Assembly (NCBI GenBank): GCA_937899305.1
Contig: CALDJV010000073.1
Span: 1 to 8,533, forward strand
Direction of reading: 5' to 3'
Source: an uncultured Cytophagaceae bacterium
Lineage (GTDB): Bacteria > Bacteroidota > Bacteroidia > Cytophagales > Microscillaceae
DNA length: 8,533 nucleotides
Part shown: positions 1 through 4,763 of the stretch, in pieces
Numbering within the stretch: the first letter of the stretch is position 1
Layout of the letters: the number at the start of each line of letters is the position of its first letter
Notes under the pieces: generated by a model
Database searches by the model: none
Told to the model about the DNA's origin: nothing
What the model saw: only the letters and a program-made list of their open reading frames with translations
Position numbers and translations under genes: made by a program

Positions 1-216
1 CTAAAGTATTGCACTGAAAGTGCAGGGTTTTAACCCAGAGCTGAGACCAATAAAGGCGTCTAATTCACGATTGGCTAACTCCAGGTTTTTGTTCATTTTG
101 AGCAAACTTTGAGTACGTTCTTGTACTATTTGCTCCAATGCCTGATTCATAGCCTTAAGATTTGCCTCTTCGGTCTTTTCTAATGCTGCATTGTCCTTAG
201 AATCATTGGTTTCCAT
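1..216 (-). CDS. Short histidine-kinase-like coiled-coil protein, apparently truncated
   Basis: A 71-residue frame starting at ATG (214-216) and stopping at TAG on the first bases of the window. Residues 15-56 are a polar, heptad-like helix (ERTQSLLKMNKNLELANRE region) of the kind that joins a sensor or PAS region to the H-box in many Bacteroidota histidine kinases. There, the motif ELDAFI is usually followed by Y-(R)-x-SHDL and the phospho-accepting histidine. Here, after I56, the sequence becomes GLSSGLKPC and ends 15 residues later with no histidine, no dimerisation helices and no ATPase domain. The product therefore cannot be a kinase by itself. The break suggests a gene interrupted or recombined near base 48, though a genuine small protein cannot be excluded. 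A TATTTTTG box lies 37 bases upstream. The kinase-lead-in reading is from family knowledge; disruption is inference. Confidence 0.6.
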   Translation of the reverse strand: METNDSKDNAALEKTEEANLKAMNQALEQIVQERTQSLLKMNKNLELANRELDAFIGLSSGLKPCTFSAIL

Positions 217-252
217 AGCACTTTGTGGGTTCCTAAGAGCTTAGTAAAACTA

Positions 253-260
253 CAAAAATA
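253..260 (-). promoter_or_regulatory. Candidate -7 box upstream of the 71-codon gene
   Basis: On the minus strand this reads TATTTTTG, an exact match to the Bacteroidota -7 consensus TAnnTTTG, about 37 bases before the ATG at 216. I see no good TTTG-type -33 element at the expected spacing, so it rests on one short motif in AT-rich DNA. Confidence 0.3.
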
Positions 261-313
261 ACCTAATCCATTTGACTGATCTCTTTTGGCTATACTTCTT
301 CAAAAAATAGTCC

Positions 314-328
314 CATAGCGCTGCTATG
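314..328. repeat. Small perfect hairpin
   Basis: CATAGC, a three-base loop (GCT), then GCTATG: a perfect 6-bp stem. No T-run follows on either strand, so it is not an intrinsic terminator. It may belong to a dispersed repeat family, which one window cannot show. Confidence 0.4.
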
Positions 329-587
329 AAACAATTTTCTTCATTGTCTAACCACAAGATATTTCGCCAAATTTGGACTACTTTATTTTTTCCGTTTTAC
401 TTATTGTGGTTTTTAAACTGATTTGCGCTCAAATAATAGTGATTTTTTTCCTAAAAAAGAAAGGTTTCTCCCGCTATTGCGTCTTGCCTCTCTCTATATA
501 TACTATGATACATTTTAGGTGGTAAAGATATCAACCAAGGCCACTGCATTACGCCAAAACATCCAATAGTATGCCCTTATTCCATAC

Positions 588-679
588 TACTAGACATTTT
601 GGCTAAAGTTGGCAGTGTCTCCACTGCCAACAGCGCGATCGCCTTCGTTTGTGTCTCCACAAACGAAAAATGTCTAGTA
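588..679. repeat. Compact multi-hairpin inverted-repeat element (MITE-like or structured RNA)
   Basis: The outer arms TACTAGACATTTT (588-600) and AAAATGTCTAGTA (667-679) are a perfect 13-bp inverted repeat. Inside are two perfect 10-bp hairpins: 608-617 with 622-631, and 644-653 with 658-667. Both have the same four-base loop and share the ten-base tip GTGTCTCCAC. The second hairpin shares base 667 with the outer arm. On the minus strand both loops read GAGA, a GNRA-type tetraloop, so a minus-strand transcript could fold into a three-way junction. The linker at 632-643 holds the palindrome GCGATCGC. It encodes no protein and lies just beyond the glnS terminator. The structure is seen directly; a mobile or RNA role is inferred. 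Confidence 0.75.
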
Positions 680-695
680 ATATCCTCTTATTCAT

Positions 696-730
696 AAAAA
701 ACCCTGGTTAAAAAAACTTTCACCAGGGTT
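696..730 (-). terminator. Intrinsic terminator of glnS
   Basis: On the minus strand, 32 bases after the glnS stop codon, AACCCTGGT (722-730) pairs perfectly with ACCAGGGTT (700-708) across a 13-base loop. A run of T follows (696-699, plus the last stem bases). Stem, spacing and T-tract fit a factor-independent terminator. Confidence 0.85.
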
Positions 731-762
731 ACTATTTTATCTATTTCATCTCTAAGATATGA

Positions 763-2577
763 TCAAGATTGCGAAGGGTTTTGACCTTGTGGACGATCAT
801 GATGCCCCTTTTTATTCTTGTCTTTCTTTTGTTTGTTCTTCTTCTTTTGCTTGTTCGGATTGGGTTGGTTTTGTTTGGGCTGTTGATTGTTTTTCTTGGC
901 CCAACTATCCTTGAGCGATACGGTACGGTTAAATACCAGCTTCTCCTCGGTAGTGTATTTGGTATCTACACAAAAATACCCCAACCGTTGGAACTGGAAT
1001 CTTTCGCCTGACTTGGCCGTTTGCAAACTAGGCTCTAGTTTACAATCTGATAAGATTTCCAGAGACTCCGGGTTAATGAATTCTTTGTAATCTTTTTCCT
1101 CTTTTTTGGCTTGTAAATTGGGCTCCTCGACCTTAAACAAACGATCGTACAAACGTACTTCGGCATCGATGGCATGTTTGGCCGATACCCAGTGTAGCAC
1201 CCCTTTTACCTTTTTGCCGCTGGTATCTTCTCCACTTTTAGAGTTGGGATCATAGGTACAACGTAGCTCGGTAATGTTACCAGTTGCATCTTTGACCACT
1301 TCTTCGCACTTGATAATATAAGCTCCTTTGAGCCGAACTTCACGCTCAGGTGCCAATCGGAAAAACTTCCGGGGAGCATCTTCCATAAAATCGGTCTGCT
1401 CGATATAAATAACCCTAGAAAAAGGCACATTACGTACCCCTAAGGTTTCATCCTCGGGGCTATTTTCCAGTACCAATGTTTCTTCTTGGTCTTCGGGGTA
1501 ATTGGTAATCACTACCTTCAAAGGTTTCAAAACGGCCATTACCCGTGCGGTGGTTTTATTCAAATCTTCCCGAATACTGTGCTCTAGCAAGGCCACATCA
1601 ATCAGGTTGTCGCGCTTGGCCACTCCTACCTTTTCGGCAAACTTCCGGACCGATGTCGGCGTGTATCCTCTACGACGTAAAGCCGAAATCGTGGGCATTC
1701 TGGGGTCATCCCATCCATCTACAATGCCTTCTTCTACCAGTTGAAGTAGTTTACGCTTACTCGTAACCGTATAAGACAAGTTCAATCGGGCAAACTCGGT
1801 TTGCTTGGATGGAAAAATATCCAAACGAGCAATCAACCAATCATACAAATCCCGATGAGCCGCAAACTCTAGCGTACACAACGAATGCGTTACTTGCTCG
1901 ATCGAGTCAGACTGCCCATGAGCAAAGTCATAAGTAGGATAAATATTCCACTTGGTCCCGGTGCGGTGGTGAGGCACATCGGTAATGATTCTATACAAAT
2001 AGGGATCACGCAAATGCATGTTAGATGAACCCATGTCTATTTTGGCTCGCAACACCTTAGCCCCATTAGGATGCTTGCCATCTCTCATTTCTTCAAATAA
2101 CTGAAGGTTTTCCTCCACCGAACGGTTCCGAAACGGACTAGGGGTACCAGGTGTGGTGGGGGTTCCTTTTTGCTGGGCAATCGTAGCTGCATCCTGATCA
2201 TCTACATAGGCCAGTCCTGCGTTGATCAACTTCACTGCATACTTGTACAATTGATCAAAATAATCAGAAGTATATTTTACGTCACCACTCCACTGATACC
2301 CTAACCACTGAATATCGCGTTTGATAGAGTCGGCGTACAAGGTTTTTTCGGTTACGGGGTTGGTGTCGTCAAAGCGCAGGTTGCAATCTCCCTGGTACTG
2401 TTGCGCAATCCCAAAGTTGAGCACAATAGACTTGGCGTGTCCAATGTGCAAGTAACCATTTGGTTCGGGCGGGAATCGGGTCTGGACTTTGCCATTATTT
2501 ACCTTATTGGCAATGTCTTGCTCAATCTTCACCTCAATGAAGTTAAGCGATTCCTTTTCTTCGGTTGCAGTACTCAT
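763..2577 (-). CDS. glnS: Glutaminyl-tRNA synthetase
   Basis: Class I synthetase that charges tRNA-Gln with glutamine in the cytoplasm. The 604-residue product aligns by eye with E. coli GlnRS (554 residues) over almost its full length. The nucleotide-binding motif PPEPNGYLHIGH is at 36-47. DDTNP is at 71-75 and IYPTYDFAH at 212-220. THSLCTLEF follows, and GWDDPRMPTISALRRRGY at 288-305 is typical of GlnRS rather than GltX. The KMSKS-loop equivalent reads VTSKRK (271-276), where E. coli has VMSKRK. The two anticodon-binding beta-barrel domains occupy roughly 345-558. A Lys/Gln/Asn-rich tail (561-604) is an unusual addition. ATG at 2577 puts the conserved core at the expected distance; no Shine-Dalgarno is present, as is usual in this phylum. 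It appears to be transcribed alone. Confidence 0.98.
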   Translation of the reverse strand: MSTATEEKESLNFIEVKIEQDIANKVNNGKVQTRFPPEPNGYLHIGHAKSIVLNFGIAQQYQGDCNLRFDDTNPVTEKTLYADSIKRDIQWLGYQWSGDVKYTSDYFDQLYKYAVKLINAGLAYVDDQDAATIAQQKGTPTTPGTPSPFRNRSVEENLQLFEEMRDGKHPNGAKVLRAKIDMGSSNMHLRDPYLYRIITDVPHHRTGTKWNIYPTYDFAHGQSDSIEQVTHSLCTLEFAAHRDLYDWLIARLDIFPSKQTEFARLNLSYTVTSKRKLLQLVEEGIVDGWDDPRMPTISALRRRGYTPTSVRKFAEKVGVAKRDNLIDVALLEHSIREDLNKTTARVMAVLKPLKVVITNYPEDQEETLVLENSPEDETLGVRNVPFSRVIYIEQTDFMEDAPRKFFRLAPEREVRLKGAYIIKCEEVVKDATGNITELRCTYDPNSKSGEDTSGKKVKGVLHWVSAKHAIDAEVRLYDRLFKVEEPNLQAKKEEKDYKEFINPESLEILSDCKLEPSLQTAKSGERFQFQRLGYFCVDTKYTTEEKLVFNRTVSLKDSWAKKNNQQPKQNQPNPNKQKKKNKQKKDKNKKGHHDRPQGQNPSQS

Positions 2578-2618
2578 TTTCGCTTTGATTTAAAATTTTC
2601 TGATATGCTTTTAACAAT

Positions 2619-2658
2619 AAAAAAGAGATGGTAATGACTTCTAATTCAGCCATTACCA
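2619..2658 (-). terminator. Terminator-like hairpin before glnS
   Basis: On the minus strand TGGTAATG (2651-2658) pairs perfectly with CATTACCA (2629-2636) across a 14-base loop. Four bases later comes a run of six T (2619-2624). It could end transcription of the lipoprotein operon that stops at 2861. However, it lies just downstream of the only promoter-like box found before glnS (2672-2679), so it could instead be a leader hairpin of the glnS message. Confidence 0.5.
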
Positions 2659-2671
2659 CTCATATATTTTA

Positions 2672-2679
2672 CAAATATA
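2672..2679 (-). promoter_or_regulatory. Candidate -7 box of glnS
   Basis: The minus strand reads TATATTTG, an exact match to TAnnTTTG, 94 bases before the glnS ATG. The expected -33 TTTG is not clear; only a T-rich stretch lies near the right spacing. A start here would give a leader of about 90 bases that includes the hairpin at 2619-2658. Confidence 0.35.
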
Positions 2680-2741
2680 GGAAAGTTTTCAGGTAAATAA
2701 GTAAGAGTTTGCCAAGAGATGATGGTATTGAATGCTTTTCG

Positions 2742-2864
2742 CTAATCCTCATCGTACTCAATAATAATGTCAGCACGTCTTTTCACGATATAATTAGGCA
2801 AGGAATGACTCTCGAGCTGTTTAAGTTTGATCAGACTGTGAAAACACGAGACGAGGAAGATTAA
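2742..2864 (-). pseudogene. Protein-like orphan gene fragment (C-terminal remnant)
   Basis: Between TGA (2865-2867) and TAG (2742-2744) is a 40-codon open stretch without an ATG. Its last 25 residues look like real protein: QLESHSLPNYIVKRRADIII followed by EYDED at the end. It overlaps the last bases of the lipoprotein gene in another frame, so it has no room for its own 5' part. I do not recognise the family. The best reading is the C-terminal end of a deleted gene; a chance open stretch remains possible. Confidence 0.35.
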
Positions 2865-3556
2865 TCAATTACTCCTTCTTTCTTCAAAAGATCCTTGTGT
2901 TTCTCCCCAAACCCCTCTAGCTTCTTTTTTATATGTACTGTATCTACCTGATAAAAACCCGTTTTTTCTAACATCTCATGCACAGTACCCCAATATTTAT
3001 CCTTGAGTTTTCTGGGAAACCTAATGAGGCAATTTTTCAAAGCTTGGGTATATACAATTGGTACTTGACTCAATTCTGTTTTGAGGAAGTAAAAATACTC
3101 TTTACTCATACCCTGCATAACAAAATTGGGGTATTTGCAATTTTTAAACATGATATTTTGGGTGATAGTCGCGTTCGTATCTGGAATAAACATCTTTTGT
3201 CGAACTACATAAGCATTATACCTTACCAAATCCTGATAACCTTTCAATTCCTTTCCTCCAAACTTATGCTTTCTCCAATTGGTAATTCTAATTTCTTTAT
3301 CACGGGATAAGGAGGCTGTTGAGTCACCAAACCCATTAGCACCTGGCATATCTAGTAAAGATTTAATTACATGAGGATATTGATGACCAAACTTGTGGTG
3401 ATTTAGGCGAAAATCAATGGCTGGATTTGGCTCCAAGGTATTTTTAAAACAAGAATCAGCCAAGGTAAAATGCTTTATTTTATTTTCCCTTTGACAAGCA
3501 ACTAGTGACACAATGATTACCAATAGACTAGTAAGATTTAATAAAAATGTTTTCAT
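2861..3556 (-). CDS. Lipoprotein of unknown function
   Basis: A 231-residue protein with a type II signal peptide. A short basic start (MKTF) and a hydrophobic stretch (residues 4-20) lead to the lipobox LVAC with the lipidated cysteine at 21, so the mature part is anchored in a membrane and faces the periplasm or outside. The residues after the cysteine (QREN) lack the acidic run typical of surface-export signals in this phylum, which weakly favours an internal face. The mature part is basic and rich in Lys, Tyr, Phe and Asn, ends in a charged helix-like segment, and holds three further cysteines. I recognise no domain. ATG at 3556 is the natural start because the signal peptide follows at once. 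It lies 15 bases after the upstream gene's stop, so the two are almost certainly cotranscribed. A partner or immunity role is possible but unproven. Confidence 0.85.
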   Translation of the reverse strand: MKTFLLNLTSLLVIIVSLVACQRENKIKHFTLADSCFKNTLEPNPAIDFRLNHHKFGHQYPHVIKSLLDMPGANGFGDSTASLSRDKEIRITNWRKHKFGGKELKGYQDLVRYNAYVVRQKMFIPDTNATITQNIMFKNCKYPNFVMQGMSKEYFYFLKTELSQVPIVYTQALKNCLIRFPRKLKDKYWGTVHEMLEKTGFYQVDTVHIKKKLEGFGEKHKDLLKKEGVID

Positions 3557-3571
3557 GATGACTTAGTTAAG

Positions 3572-4519
3572 CTATTTCTTCAAAAGGTGAGGTGCGCGGT
3601 ACTTTTTCCAATTACCATTCTTAAGTTCAGATTTTTGTACCTGATAAACCTTCTGTGATGTCCCATAGTAAAGATGTACCTCATCCTGAGTATATAAGCC
3701 AGGGTAATTTTTAGAAGGTGTGTACAATCCTGAATGATTCAAGGGATGCAGTGGATTAGCGGTACCACCCGGGTAGTTCTCTTTTTGGGCCTGTTCATAA
3801 ATTATCCTTGCCATATCATACCTATCTTTTGCACCTAATTTTTTCAAAATATGTTGAAGCGCATCATATCTTGCCCCATCTCCTAAAGCATCCCATATAC
3901 GGTCTAATTCATCTGGACTTACGTTCCTTTTAAGCCAGTTTTCATGATCAGTAGCTTTACGATATTTTGGGCTTTTTGGCTTCTTTTCTTCTTCTTCTTC
4001 TTTTTTTTCTTCGGGTAAGCTTAACCCAGGTAATTTTTGAATCAATAACTCATCGTTTTCATGAATAATCCATTTTTCTGCAAACCCCTGAATCCAGTAC
4101 TCAAAGTTAAGATCACTTCGTTTTATACTGAGTAACTCATTATAATCAAAATATCCCCTTTGAGTAAGTCCTAACTTTTGAATAACAATAGGATGTTGTA
4201 GCTTAGCTAATTCATAAATATCTCTCAAATAACAAGCATCTGCTACTTTGATAGGATAATCTCCCTTAGCAACTACATAAACCCAAACTTTGCCCAAAGG
4301 GGTTTCTTTTTGTTGGATTCCCTTCTTACCTCCTTGTCTTTGTATCGGCTTTTGTTTTGCCTGGACTGGCATCTGCTTGCTCTTAACAAGTTCTATCGGT
4401 CTTCCATTCCATTTGGCTTGTAGAGTACCTTTTTGTACTTGTTTACTACCCAACCTGACTTTTTCCTGAACAGTTTGAAAAGATTGAGATTCATCCTGAT
4501 TTTTTTGTTCTTGTTGCAT
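3572..4519 (-). CDS. Gln/Lys-rich modular protein, possibly secreted cargo or effector
   Basis: A 315-residue protein starting at ATG 4517-4519. An upstream in-frame TTG (4564) would add 15 residues but overlaps a promoter-like box, so I reject it. Residues 1-75 are low-complexity, Gln- and Lys-rich, with VQAKQKPIQRQG-type motifs like those I recall ahead of effector domains in Cytophagales proteins linked to extracellular contractile injection systems. Residues 78-165 begin VWVYVVAKGDYPIKVA and end ENDELLIQKLPG, which resembles a widened LysM repeat. A charged Glu/Lys linker (169-185) leads to a C-terminal part (about 186-315) with a helical segment and a Tyr/Gly/Pro-rich end in which GLYT occurs twice. 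There is no signal peptide, no membrane segment and no HExxH motif. Function unknown; the cargo reading and LysM resemblance are inference. It is the first gene of a pair with the downstream lipoprotein. Confidence 0.85.
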   Translation of the reverse strand: MQQEQKNQDESQSFQTVQEKVRLGSKQVQKGTLQAKWNGRPIELVKSKQMPVQAKQKPIQRQGGKKGIQQKETPLGKVWVYVVAKGDYPIKVADACYLRDIYELAKLQHPIVIQKLGLTQRGYFDYNELLSIKRSDLNFEYWIQGFAEKWIIHENDELLIQKLPGLSLPEEKKEEEEEKKPKSPKYRKATDHENWLKRNVSPDELDRIWDALGDGARYDALQHILKKLGAKDRYDMARIIYEQAQKENYPGGTANPLHPLNHSGLYTPSKNYPGLYTQDEVHLYYGTSQKVYQVQKSELKNGNWKKYRAPHLLKK

Positions 4520-4763
4520 TGCCTTGGTACTAAGTTTAACTTTCGTAAATATAAGGAATATCAACTAGATAAATTAAAGTACACCTTAAAAGTCCTCTCT
4601 GAAGTAAGTTTATTTATTTTTTAGGCTCTAAAACTTTTCTACTCACTAAGTTAAAGAAGTAATTTAGTAACATTAATTTACTCTAAACAGTACAACATAA
4701 CCTGTTTTTTTAGTGAAAAAGTAGGCCCTATTACAGCTAAAAAGCTTACATTCAAACAGGTCC
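4520..4763. other. Intergenic gap of 244 bases between the kinase and the cargo-like gene
   Basis: AT-rich, with no gene on either strand. It contains the candidate -7 box at 4546-4553 and a spaced 8-bp inverted repeat (ACCTGTTT at 4700-4707, AAACAGGT at 4754-4761) starting two bases beyond the kinase stop codon. No stem followed by a T-run marks a clear terminator on the minus strand. Confidence 0.6.
4546..4553 (-). promoter_or_regulatory. Candidate -7 box of the cargo-like gene
   Basis: The minus strand reads TATATTTA, one base off TAnnTTTG, 26 bases before the ATG at 4519. Transcription from here would begin after the alternative TTG at 4564, which supports the shorter protein. No convincing -33 element is seen. 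Confidence 0.3.

Larger units (their letters stand above)
217..762. other. Intergenic region of 546 bases with hairpins and a compact repeat-like element
   Basis: No open frame here looks like a gene on either strand. It holds, left to right, a candidate -7 box (253-260), a small perfect hairpin (314-328), an AT-rich stretch with nothing recognisable (about 330-565), an imperfect flank around the multi-hairpin element (588-679), and the glnS terminator (696-730). The length is unusual beside the 15- and 55-base gaps elsewhere in the window. Confidence 0.8.

Noticed and set aside
588..679. CRISPR array or integron attC site
   Set aside because: There are no regularly spaced direct repeats, and the two hairpins are perfect and unrelated in stem sequence, without attC core sites.
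769..1766. Plus-strand open frames opposite glnS
   Set aside because: They lie wholly on the antisense of a highly conserved gene and their translations show no domain character.
763..2577. Glutamyl-tRNA synthetase (GltX) as the identity of the synthetase
   Set aside because: The GWDDPRMPTISALRRRGY motif and beta-barrel C-terminal region belong to GlnRS, and bacterial GltX has a helical C-terminal domain.
2978..3310. A 110-codon plus-strand frame opposite the lipoprotein gene
   Set aside because: The minus-strand gene has a clear signal peptide and lipobox and fits an operon; the plus frame has neither.
4520..4564. Longer start of the cargo-like gene at an upstream in-frame codon (330 residues)
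   Set aside because: The codon at 4562-4564 is TTG, the added residues lack sequence character, and a promoter-like box lies inside the extension; ATG at 4519 is better.
4700..4761. Intrinsic terminator of the kinase gene
   Set aside because: The loop is 46 bases and no T-run follows the second arm on the minus strand.
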